DNA from: Streptomyces sp. VRA16 Mangrove soil
Lineage (GTDB): Bacteria > Actinomycetota > Actinomycetes > Streptomycetales > Streptomycetaceae
NCBI RefSeq assembly: GCF_017377775.1
Contig: NZ_JAFVLN010000026.1
Coordinates: forward strand, 32,759-96,758
Direction of reading: 5' to 3'
Length of the DNA: 64,000 nucleotides
In this document: piece by piece, positions 9,043 to 16,901 of the stretch
Numbering within the stretch: position 1 is the stretch's first letter
How the letters are laid out: the number at the start of each line of letters is the position of its first letter
The notes under the pieces: generated by a model
The model's input: only the letters and a program-made list of their open reading frames with translations
Databases searched by the model: none
What the model was told of the DNA's origin: nothing
Made by a program: the position numbers and the translations under genes

Positions 9043-9091
9043 TTGACACGACGGGCACCCTTGCCGGTTCTCCCTGGTCGGGCGTAGACCA
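9043..9091 (+). promoter_or_regulatory. Promoter and split dre-like operator of the sugar importer
   Basis: A consensus -35 hexamer TTGACA lies at 9043-9048; its -10 near 9066 is weak. Downstream, TGGTC (9075-9079) and TAGACCA (9085-9091) are the two parts of the DasR target consensus TGGTCTAGACCA, separated by five extra bases, GGGCG. The outer symmetry CTGGTC/GACCAG is perfect. It may be an operator for a GntR- or LacI-type sugar regulator; DasR itself is only a possibility. Confidence 0.45.
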
Positions 9092-9211
9092 GAGCGGACG
9101 GACAGCGTATGGACAGGACGCCGACGGGACACAGACACGACACCGACACGACACGGACAGCACAGCGCTCAGTACGGACGTTCAGGCCATCAGGACGAGA
9201 ACGGGGCAGTG

Positions 9212-10591
9212 ATGCGCAGCACGTTTCGCAAACCCAGCAGGACCTTCCGCAGTGCCGTCGTCGCCATGGCCGCCGGGTCGTTGGCGCTCGCGCTCACCTC
9301 CTGCGGGGGCAGCGACAACAAGAGTGACAAGCCGAGCGGGAACGCCACTTCCAAGTCCCCCGGTTCCTCCCTGCAGTTGCCGAAGCTCGACGGCAAGACG
9401 CTGTCGATCGCCGCCGTGTGGACCGGTGACGAGCAGAAGAACTTCAAGCAGGTGCTGGCGGAGTTCGAGAAGCGGACGGGCGCGAAGGTCACGTTCGTAC
9501 CGGCGCAGGACCCGATCATCAACTTCATCGGGTCGAAGGTGGCCGGCGGCGCCCCGCCGGACGTGGCGATGCTGCCGCAGCCCGGCGCCATCAAGCAGGC
9601 CGTCGACAAGAAGTGGGCCAAGCCGCTGGACCAGAGCGTCCAGGACGAGCTCGCCAAGAACTACAGCCAGGGCTGGCAGGACCTCGGGAAGGTCGACGGC
9701 AAGAGCTACGGGGCGTACTACAAGGCGGCCAACAAGTCGCTGATCTGGTACAACAACGCGGTCTTCCAGAACGCGGCGGCGAAGCAGCCGAAGACCTGGA
9801 AGGAGTTCCTGGCCACCTGCCAGGCCATCTACGACTCCGGTGTCACGCCCGTCTCCGTCGGCGGGGCCGACGGCTGGCCGCTGACCGACTGGTTCGAGAA
9901 CATCTACCTCTCGCAGGCCGGCCCGGAGAAGTACGACCAGCTCGCCCAGCACAAGATCAAGTGGACGGACCCGTCGGTCAAGCAGGCCCTGACGACGCTG
10001 GCCCAGCTGTGGGGCAAGAGCGACTACCTGGCGGGCGGCAACAAGGGCGCCGTGCAGACCGAGTTCACCAAGTCCGTCGAGCAGACCTTCACCGGTGGCG
10101 ACCAGCCCAAGGGCGCCATGGTCTACGAGGGCGACTTCGTGCAGGTCAACATCCAGCAGACGAAGGCGAAGGTCGGCACCGACGCGAAGGTCTTCCCGTT
10201 CCCGGCGGTCGGCGACCAGCCCCCGGTGGTCAGTGGTGGTGACGCCGCGGTGATCTTCAAGGACTCCCCCGCGGCGCAGGCCCTGGTGAAGTTCCTGGCC
10301 TCCCCCGACGCGGCCACCATCCAGGCCAAGCTGGGCGGTTACCTCTCGCCGAACAAGAACGTGGACCTGAGCGCGTACCCGAACGCCGTGCAGCGCACGA
10401 TCGCCAAGGCGCTCGTCGACTCCGGCGACAGCTTCCGCTTCGACATGTCCGACCAGACGCCGCAGGCGTTCGGCGGCACGCCCGGCAAGGGCGAGTGGAA
10501 GGCGCTCCAGGACTTCCTGATGAACCCGAAGAACATCGACGGCACCCAGAAGACGCTGGAGGCCGAAGCGACCAAGGCGTACAAGGACTGA
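9212..10591 (+). CDS. Sugar ABC transporter substrate-binding lipoprotein
   Basis: Extracytoplasmic solute-binding protein of the carbohydrate importer, 459 residues. ATG 9212 is chosen over the preceding GTG because GGGG is five nt upstream. The signal peptide ends in a lipobox (LTSC, Cys31), so the mature protein should be lipid-anchored. It shows the MalE-type fold by composition: KLDGKTLSIAAVWTGDEQ at the N-terminus, GAPPDVAMLPQPG and YNNAVFQ in the middle, and a C-terminal helical region. It heads an operon with two permeases; no ATPase gene is present, as is usual in Streptomyces, where MsiK serves many importers. The sugar is not identifiable. Confidence 0.92.
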   Translation: MRSTFRKPSRTFRSAVVAMAAGSLALALTSCGGSDNKSDKPSGNATSKSPGSSLQLPKLDGKTLSIAAVWTGDEQKNFKQVLAEFEKRTGAKVTFVPAQDPIINFIGSKVAGGAPPDVAMLPQPGAIKQAVDKKWAKPLDQSVQDELAKNYSQGWQDLGKVDGKSYGAYYKAANKSLIWYNNAVFQNAAAKQPKTWKEFLATCQAIYDSGVTPVSVGGADGWPLTDWFENIYLSQAGPEKYDQLAQHKIKWTDPSVKQALTTLAQLWGKSDYLAGGNKGAVQTEFTKSVEQTFTGGDQPKGAMVYEGDFVQVNIQQTKAKVGTDAKVFPFPAVGDQPPVVSGGDAAVIFKDSPAAQALVKFLASPDAATIQAKLGGYLSPNKNVDLSAYPNAVQRTIAKALVDSGDSFRFDMSDQTPQAFGGTPGKGEWKALQDFLMNPKNIDGTQKTLEAEATKAYKD

Positions 10592-10598
10592 TCGGGCG

Positions 10599-12071
10599 AT
10601 GACCACCCCGGCCGCCGGCGCAGAGAACGGCGGCGGCCCGGGTACTCCCGTCGGCACCCCCCTGGTCACGGGGGAGTCGGCGACACCCGGGTCCGCCGCC
10701 CCAGCCCCTCCGGACGGCGCCGCGCCGCGGCGCTTCAAGAGCGTGACGGGTACCCGCAGAACCGTCGCGTTCCTCTTCCTGCTGCCCGCCCTCGTGCTGC
10801 TCGGCGCGCTCGTCGTCTACCCGATCGGGTACTCGGTCGTGCGCAGCTTCTTCAACGCGTCGGGCCACTCGTTCATCGGGTTCGACAACTACCAGACCCT
10901 GTTCACCCGTTCCGACACCAAGGCCGCGATCAACAACAACATCTGGTGGATGGTGCTGGCCCCGACGGTGGCCACCGCGCTCGGCCTGATCTTCGCGGTG
11001 CTCACCGAGCGGATCCGCTGGGGCACGGCGTTCAAGCTGATCGTCTTCATGCCGATGGCGATCTCGATGCTGGCGGCGGGCATCATCTTCCGGCTCGTGT
11101 ACGACCAGGATCCGGGCAAGGGCGCGGTGAACGCGGTGTGGACCTCGGTCCATGACACGTTCTCCTCGTCGTCCGCGTTCCCGAAGGCGCATCCGCGGCC
11201 GAACGATCCGCTGGCCGGCAGGCCCGGGGGCCCGTATCTCACCAAGCAGCCGGTGAAGGCGGGCACGGCCGTGCTGCTGCCGCTGGTCGGTGTCGCCGCC
11301 GACCAGATGCCGAAGGACGCGAAACCGGCGAAGGCGGCGAGCGCCTCGCCGGGGAAGGTCACCGGCACGCTCTGGCAGGACTTCACGCTCGGCAAGGGCG
11401 TGGGCCACCCGCAGGCCGTCGACTCCACCGAGGTCGGCTATCCGGGGATGCGCGTCGAGGCGGTGAAGGGCGGCAAGGTGGTGGCCTCCACCACGGCCGC
11501 GGCCGACGGCACGTTCACGCTGCCCGCCGCCGCGGACGGCGCGAAACTGCGGCTGCCCGCCTCGAACTTCAAGGAGGCGTACAACGGCGTCGAGTGGCTC
11601 GGCGACAAGAAGTTCTTCACCATCCATCTGGGCGGCTTCGACCTCTACCTCAACATCGTGACGACCTCGATCATGGTCGCGTACGTGTGGATGTGGGCTG
11701 GGTTCGCGATGGTGCTGATCGGCGCCGGACTCGCCGGGATCCCGCGGGAGTTGCTGGAGGCGGCCCGGGTCGACGGGGCGAGCGAGTGGCAGGTGTTCCG
11801 CAGAGTCACGGTGCCGCTCCTGGCGCCCGTGCTCGCGGTCGTCCTCGTCACCCTGATGATCAACGTCCTGAAGATCTTCGACCTCGTCTACATCATCGCG
11901 CCGGGCTCCTCCCAGGACGACGCGAACGTGCTGGCGCTGCAGCTGTACCTGTCGGCGTTCAACGAGAACGACCCGGGCCTGGCCAGCGCGATCGCGGTGC
12001 TCCTGCTCCTCCTCGTGATCCCGGTGATCTGGTTCAACCTGAGGCGACTGAGGCGGGAGGAGCGTCGATGA
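10599..12071 (+). CDS. Sugar ABC transporter permease with large extracytoplasmic insertion
   Basis: MalF-type inner-membrane subunit, 490 residues, eight nt behind the binding-protein gene. A Pro/Ala-rich cytoplasmic N-terminus (1-50) precedes the first helix. The ATPase-contact EAA loop is intact (ELLEAARVDGASEWQVF, 384-400). Most MalF-like permeases are about 300 residues. The extra length here lies mainly between about 172 and 345, after a helix and before LYLNIVTTSIMV. Within it, residues 257-309 read like a carboxypeptidase-regulatory or SdrD-B-like beta-sandwich (GTLWQDFTLGKG, VEAVKGGKVVAST, DGTFTLPA). The gene overlaps the next permease by ATGA. Confidence 0.9.
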   Translation: MTTPAAGAENGGGPGTPVGTPLVTGESATPGSAAPAPPDGAAPRRFKSVTGTRRTVAFLFLLPALVLLGALVVYPIGYSVVRSFFNASGHSFIGFDNYQTLFTRSDTKAAINNNIWWMVLAPTVATALGLIFAVLTERIRWGTAFKLIVFMPMAISMLAAGIIFRLVYDQDPGKGAVNAVWTSVHDTFSSSSAFPKAHPRPNDPLAGRPGGPYLTKQPVKAGTAVLLPLVGVAADQMPKDAKPAKAASASPGKVTGTLWQDFTLGKGVGHPQAVDSTEVGYPGMRVEAVKGGKVVASTTAAADGTFTLPAAADGAKLRLPASNFKEAYNGVEWLGDKKFFTIHLGGFDLYLNIVTTSIMVAYVWMWAGFAMVLIGAGLAGIPRELLEAARVDGASEWQVFRRVTVPLLAPVLAVVLVTLMINVLKIFDLVYIIAPGSSQDDANVLALQLYLSAFNENDPGLASAIAVLLLLLVIPVIWFNLRRLRREERR

Positions 12072-12973
12072 CCACCCTCGACCACACGACGAAGGCCGGC
12101 CGGGAGGGCCCGGTGAAGGCCGAGCGGTCGCTCGCCGGGCGGATCGGCGAGAAGGTCGGCGGCGGTGTGCTGCAGTTCGTGCTGATCCTGGTCGGCGCGC
12201 TCTGGCTGGTGCCGACGATCGGTCTGCTGCTGTCCTCGCTGCGCACGCCGGAGGACATGTCGGCGAGCGGCTGGTGGAAGGTGTTCTCCAAGCCCTCGCA
12301 GCTGACCTTCCAGAGCTACAGCAATCTGCTGGACAACTCCGACATCACCAAGTCCCTGGTGAACACGGTCCTGATCACGGTCCCGGCGACGCTGCTCGTG
12401 ATCGTGATCGGGTCGCTGGCGGGCTATGCGTTCGCGTGGATGGAGTTCCCGGGCCGCGACTGGTGGTTCCTGGTCGTGGTGGGGCTGCTCGTGGTCCCGG
12501 TGCAGCTGGCCCTGCTGCCGATCGCCAAGCTCTTCGGCGACATCGGCATCTTCGGCTCGGTGCTGGGGGTGGTGCTCTTCCATGTCGGCTTCGGGCTGCC
12601 GTTCGCGGTGTTCCTGCTGCGGAACTTCTTCGCGGAGATCCCCCGGGAACTCCTGGAGGCGGCGCGGCTCGACGGCGCGGGTGAACTGCGGCTGTTCGTA
12701 CGGGTGGTGATGCCGCTGGCGGCGCCGGCGATCGCCTCGCTCGGCATCTTCCAGTTCCTGTGGGTGTGGAACGACATGCTGGTGGCGCTGGTCTTCACGG
12801 ACGCGGGCAGCCAGCCGATCACGGTCGCCCTGCAGACCCAGGTGCGGCAGTTCGGCAACAACGTCGACGTGCTCGGTCCCGGCGCGTTCATCTCGATGGT
12901 GATCCCGCTGGCCGTGTTCTTCGCGTTCCAGCGGCAGTTCGTGTCCGGTGTGATGGCGGGCGCCGTGAAGTAG
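12068..12973 (+). CDS. Sugar ABC transporter permease (MalG-type)
   Basis: The 301-residue second permease starts at ATG 12068, overlapping the stop of the first permease (ATGA), so the two are probably translationally coupled and form a heterodimer. Six hydrophobic helices are visible and the EAA loop is canonical (ELLEAARLDGAGELRLF). Length is normal for MalG/AraQ-type permeases. Together with the lipoprotein and the insertion-bearing permease it completes the membrane part of one importer. The operon ends at the hairpin just downstream. Confidence 0.93.
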   Translation: MTTLDHTTKAGREGPVKAERSLAGRIGEKVGGGVLQFVLILVGALWLVPTIGLLLSSLRTPEDMSASGWWKVFSKPSQLTFQSYSNLLDNSDITKSLVNTVLITVPATLLVIVIGSLAGYAFAWMEFPGRDWWFLVVVGLLVVPVQLALLPIAKLFGDIGIFGSVLGVVLFHVGFGLPFAVFLLRNFFAEIPRELLEAARLDGAGELRLFVRVVMPLAAPAIASLGIFQFLWVWNDMLVALVFTDAGSQPITVALQTQVRQFGNNVDVLGPGAFISMVIPLAVFFAFQRQFVSGVMAGAVK

Positions 12974-12999
12974 CCACGCGGGACGAGCGACACGACCGA

Positions 13000-13033
13000 G
13001 GGGCGGGCCCGGGAGGACGACCGGGCCCGCCCC
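13000..13033 (+). terminator. Hairpin terminator of the sugar importer operon
   Basis: A 13-bp GC-only stem, GGGGCGGGCCCGG with CCGGGCCCGCCCC, encloses an eight-base loop 27 nt after the permease stop. There is no U tract, as is common for actinobacterial terminators. Confidence 0.7.
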
Positions 13034-13185
13034 TGACGCGTTCCTCCCGCGTCCTTCCCGCGCCCCTCACCCGTACGAGACCGCACGCGCACGTACGTCC
13101 CCCGTATGCCGCATCCGGCGTAACCCGCCCGGCGGGCCGGCCGTTCCCGGGCAGAATGCCCGCGCCGACCCATGGATGTGTCACC

Positions 13186-15393
13186 TTGCCCCGGTTCAGT
13201 GTCATCGTCCCCGTGTACAAGGTGCAGGCGTACCTGCACGAGTGCCTCAGGTCGGTCCTGGAGCAGTCCTTCACGGACCTCGAAGTGATCGCGGTGGACG
13301 ACTGCTCACCGGACGCGTGCGGGGAGATCATCGACGAGTTCGCGGCGCGCGACGCCCGGGTCCGGGCGGTGCACCTCAGCGAGAACGTCGGCCTGGGCCG
13401 CGCCCGCAACGCCGGACTCGAACACGCCACCGGCGACTACGTCCTCTTCCTCGACAGCGACGACACGTTCACGCCGGGCGCGCTGCAGGCGATCGCGGAC
13501 CGCATCAAGGAGACCGGCTCCCCCGACGTCCTGCACTTCGACTACGCGCGCACGTTCTGGGACGGCCGCGAAGTCCGCAACCAGCTGGCGCACCTGCTCA
13601 CCCAGGAGGGCCCCGCGGTCTTCCGGCTCAGCGACAGGCCGGGCCTGCTGCGGCTCCTGATGGTGGTCTGGAGCAAGGCGTTCAACCGGGATTTCATCGA
13701 GCGCGAGGGCTTCGCCTTCCCGCCCGGCTACTACGAGGACACGCCCTGGACGTACCCGGTCCTGATGGCGGCCGAGTCGATCGCGACGCTCGACCGGGTG
13801 TGCGTCCACTACCGGCAGCGCCGTCAGGGCAACATCCTCGGCACGACGTCCCGCAAGCACTTCGACATCTTCGACCAGTACGAGCGGGTCTTCGAGTTCC
13901 TCGACCAGCACCCCGACCTGGACGCGCAGTGGCGCGCGGTGATCTTCCGCAGGATGGTCGACCATCTCTCCACCCTGTTCACCAAGCGGGGCCGGCTGCC
14001 GCGCCGCAGCCGCGCCGAGTTCCTGCGCAAGTCCCGTGCGTACTACGCCCGTTACCGCACGCCGGGCGCCCGGGTGCCGGGGCGCACCCGGCTGCGGCAC
14101 GCTCTGGTCCGCCTCGGCACCCATCGCACGTACCGGGCGCTGTGGACGGCGCTCGCGGTGCGCCGGCGGCTGTCCCGTACGGTCACGAAGGCGCGCCGCG
14201 CGGCACGGGCGACCGCGCTCCAGCTGCACTACCGCATCCAGCTCCGGCTCCCGGTACGTGAGAAGGAGGCGGTCTTCTCCTCGTACTGGGGCCGTGGCCA
14301 CGGCTGCAACCCGGGCGCCCTGGAGGAGGCGTTCCGTACGCACGCGCCGCACATCCGCACGTCCTGGATCGCGGCGCCCGAGCACCAGCACACGGTCCCG
14401 CCGGGCACGCGCCGGCTGACCCCGGGCACGGCCGCGTACTGGACGGCGCTCGCCCGCTCCAAGTACCTCGTCAACAACGTCAACTTCGACCGCCGGCTCG
14501 TGAAGCGCCCGGGGCAGGTCTTCGTGCAGACGCAGCACGGCACGCCGCTGAAGAGGATGGGCCTCGACCTCCAGGACCGTCCGGCGGCCTCGCGCGGCAC
14601 CGACTTCGGGCAGCTGCTGCGCAGCGCCGACAAGTGGGACTACGTCCTGTCCGCCAACCGGCACTCCACGCTGGTCTGGGAGCGGGTCTTCCCTGCCTCG
14701 TACACGACGCTGGAGTACGGCTACCCCCGCAACGACCTGTTCCGGCGGGCGAGTTCGCAGGACCGGGCGCGGCTGCGCGACACACTCGGGATCCCGCGGG
14801 ACTCGATCGCGGTCCTGTACGCGCCCACGCACCGGGACTACCGGATCACGCAGCGCCTGCCGCTGGACCTGGAGCGGATGCTGCGCACGCTCGGCCCGCG
14901 CTTCACGATCCTCACGCGCGCGCACCACGCGTACGAGGCGCCGCTCTCCGAGGTGGAGGCGGCGCGGCTCGTCGACGTCTCCGGCCACCCGAGCGTCGAG
15001 GCGCTCTGCATCGCCTCGGACGCGCTGGTGACGGACTACTCCTCGCTGATGTTCGACTACGCGGCGCTCGACCGGCCGATCGTGATCCACGCGGACGACT
15101 GGGAGGCGTACGAGGCGGCGCGCGGGACGTACTTCGACCTGCGGGCCTTTCCGCCGGGGGCCGTGGCCCGCTCCGAGGACGAGCTGATCGACATCTTCGC
15201 GACGGGGCACTGGCGGGGGTCGCGCTCCGCGCAGTTGCGGACGGCCTTCCGGGAGCGGTTCTGTCCTTACGAGGACGGGAGGGCCGGGGAGCGGGTGGTG
15301 CGGCGCGTGGTGTTCGGGGAGGAGCCGACGGGGGCCTCGCCCGCTGTTCCTCATCAGGTCGAGGGGGCCGGGGTTTCCGCCCCCCTGCGCTAG
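13186..15393 (+). CDS. GT2 glycosyltransferase fused to TagF-type glycerophosphotransferase
   Basis: I favour TTG 13186 because the protein then begins at the GT2 fold (LPRFSVIVPVYK); ATG 13156 in frame is possible. The 735-residue product has an intact GT-A domain (about 1-260: VIAVDDCSPD, FLDSDD). A basic linker and a TagF-like GT-B domain (about 360-715) follow. The TagF signatures are present: QHGTPLKRMG with the catalytic-type His, YAPTHRDY, a second His in RAHHAY, and TDYSSLMFDYA, which binds the CDP-polyol. It probably adds a sugar and a polyol-phosphate unit during wall teichoic acid assembly at the inner face of the membrane. Confidence 0.88.
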   Translation: MPRFSVIVPVYKVQAYLHECLRSVLEQSFTDLEVIAVDDCSPDACGEIIDEFAARDARVRAVHLSENVGLGRARNAGLEHATGDYVLFLDSDDTFTPGALQAIADRIKETGSPDVLHFDYARTFWDGREVRNQLAHLLTQEGPAVFRLSDRPGLLRLLMVVWSKAFNRDFIEREGFAFPPGYYEDTPWTYPVLMAAESIATLDRVCVHYRQRRQGNILGTTSRKHFDIFDQYERVFEFLDQHPDLDAQWRAVIFRRMVDHLSTLFTKRGRLPRRSRAEFLRKSRAYYARYRTPGARVPGRTRLRHALVRLGTHRTYRALWTALAVRRRLSRTVTKARRAARATALQLHYRIQLRLPVREKEAVFSSYWGRGHGCNPGALEEAFRTHAPHIRTSWIAAPEHQHTVPPGTRRLTPGTAAYWTALARSKYLVNNVNFDRRLVKRPGQVFVQTQHGTPLKRMGLDLQDRPAASRGTDFGQLLRSADKWDYVLSANRHSTLVWERVFPASYTTLEYGYPRNDLFRRASSQDRARLRDTLGIPRDSIAVLYAPTHRDYRITQRLPLDLERMLRTLGPRFTILTRAHHAYEAPLSEVEAARLVDVSGHPSVEALCIASDALVTDYSSLMFDYAALDRPIVIHADDWEAYEAARGTYFDLRAFPPGAVARSEDELIDIFATGHWRGSRSAQLRTAFRERFCPYEDGRAGERVVRRVVFGEEPTGASPAVPHQVEGAGVSAPLR

Positions 15394-15423
15394 CCCCGGA
15401 AGGGGCGCGGGGCTGCCTCCGTG

Positions 15424-15563
15424 CCCCGTCGCACGCGGGGTTGTGGCCGTACCCCGTCGCACGCGCGGCTGCGGCCGTGCCCCGTCGCACGCGCGGCTGC
15501 GGCCGTGCCCCGTCGCACGCGCGGCTGCGGCCGTGCCCCGTCGCACGCGCGGCTGTGGCCGTG
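15424..15563. repeat. Perfectly phased 28-bp tandem array, five units
   Basis: Units start at 15424, 15452, 15480, 15508 and 15536, each exactly 28 bp; a sixth begins at 15564 and merges into the dispersed element. The core is CCCCGTCGCACGCGCGGCTG. The inner units are identical, and changes occur only in the first and last ones. The period is not a multiple of three and no gene crosses it. Confidence 0.93.
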
Positions 15564-15569
15564 CCCCGT

Positions 15570-15721
15570 AGGGGCGCGGGGAACTGCGCGACCAGCCCCC
15601 ACCGGGCCTGCACCCGGCGATGGTGCGACCGCGCCGAGCTGGAGGCCGGTTGGAGCGCTCACCCCGCGCCGGGGTGCCGCCTTGCCCACCCTGCCGCCCA
15701 TGGCGGCAGATTGCCCAAGGC
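15570..15721 (+). repeat. 152-bp dispersed element, copy B
   Basis: It has the same length and the same ends as copy A (8845-8996), with a diverged centre around 15600-15640. The 3' module holds a hairpin, CTGCCGCC-loop-GGCGGCAG, flanked by CTTGCCCA and TGCCCAAG. It follows directly on the 28-bp array and lies between convergent glycosyltransferase genes. Confidence 0.85.
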
Positions 15722-15737
15722 AAGGGGCCCGGCGGGG

Positions 15738-16901
15738 TTATCGCTCCAGGAGGGCGAACAGGTCCTGCCACATGTCCAGGACCCGTTGCTCCGAGAAGCG
15801 TTGGACGTTGGTGCGGGCGCGGGTGCCCAGGGCGTCGCGCAGGCGGGGGTTGCCGGTCAGGCGGAGGAGCCGGTCGGCCAGGGCGTCGATGTCACCGAGC
15901 GGCGCCAGCAACCCGTCCTCGCCGTCGCGGATGATCTCCCGCACACCCGGCGCACAGTCGAACGCCGCGCACGGCACCGCACTGGCCATCGCCTCCATGA
16001 GCGCGAGCGGAAACCCCTCGCCCCGCGACGACTGCACGAAGACGGAGGAGGCGGCGAGCGCGGCGGGCACGTCGTCGGTGCGGCCCCGCCACCGCACGCT
16101 GCCGTCGAGCCCCAGCTCGGCGCACTGCCGGCGCAGTTCGGGCTCGTCGGTACCGGCGCCGTACAGGTGCAGCTCCCAGTCCGGCCGGTGCGGAGCGACC
16201 CGCGCCCAGGTGTCGAGGAGCATGTCGACCCCCTTCTGGTCGGCGAGCCGCCCGATGGAACAGACCGTCTTCGCCGTGCGCGGGGAGGGCACGGCGGGCA
16301 GGTGAGCGAGGGCGTTGGGCATGAAGCCCACGTTGTCCATGCCCTCGGCGGTCCAGATGTCGGCGTCCTCCTGGGTGAGGGCGAGCCAGTGATCGACGTG
16401 CGGGTAGTGCCGCTTCACCCAGTGGTAGCGGTGGCAGGCGCGCGAGTACGCGAACGACTCGTGGCTCATGCCGATGACCATGAGGTGCGAGGTGTCGATC
16501 TCGCGCAGCCACTCCATGGGCCACACCTGCGTGACGATGACGACCGAGCCGGGCCGGGCCGCGCCCAGGATCGCGTCGAGCTCGGCGACGGCCGCCTTCT
16601 TGGCGGCGATCCGGCGGGCCTCCCGGCGCCGCGCGGGCACGCTGAACCGGCGTCGGCCGCGCATCGGCCGGGCGGTGAGCGGATGCGCGGGGTACAGCGC
16701 GGTCACCGGGTAGTCGGGTTCCTCGGGCACCGCCATCTTCAGGTCGGCCCGGTGCACGCCGATGACATGCACCCGGTGCCCGGCGGACCGGAACAGCCGG
16801 GCCATCTGATGGGTCCAGGCGGTGACGCCGCCCAGCTCGTCCGTGGAGTTGGCGACGAGGAAGAGGTCCCGCTCCCGGGTCCGTACACCGGCCGTCGTCA
16901 T
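15738..16901 (-). CDS. GT4-family glycosyltransferase
   Basis: A retaining GT-B enzyme of 387 residues. The N-terminal half has the donor-facing loop STDELGGVTAWTHQM. The C-terminal half has SIGRLADQKGVDMLL and the conserved E-x7-E region SRGEGFPLALMEAMA. There is no signal peptide or transmembrane helix, so it should work at the cytoplasmic membrane face. It starts at ATG 16901, overlapping the stop of the upstream TagF-type gene by ATGA, as the last gene of a three-gene operon. It probably adds sugars to the polymer made by the two upstream enzymes; donor and acceptor are not predictable. Confidence 0.88.
   Translation of the reverse strand: MTTAGVRTRERDLFLVANSTDELGGVTAWTHQMARLFRSAGHRVHVIGVHRADLKMAVPEEPDYPVTALYPAHPLTARPMRGRRRFSVPARRREARRIAAKKAAVAELDAILGAARPGSVVIVTQVWPMEWLREIDTSHLMVIGMSHESFAYSRACHRYHWVKRHYPHVDHWLALTQEDADIWTAEGMDNVGFMPNALAHLPAVPSPRTAKTVCSIGRLADQKGVDMLLDTWARVAPHRPDWELHLYGAGTDEPELRRQCAELGLDGSVRWRGRTDDVPAALAASSVFVQSSRGEGFPLALMEAMASAVPCAAFDCAPGVREIIRDGEDGLLAPLGDIDALADRLLRLTGNPRLRDALGTRARTNVQRFSEQRVLDMWQDLFALLER

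Noticed and set aside
15424..15563. Direct repeats considered as a CRISPR array
   Set aside because: Units are contiguous at 28 bp with no unique spacers and no cas genes nearby.
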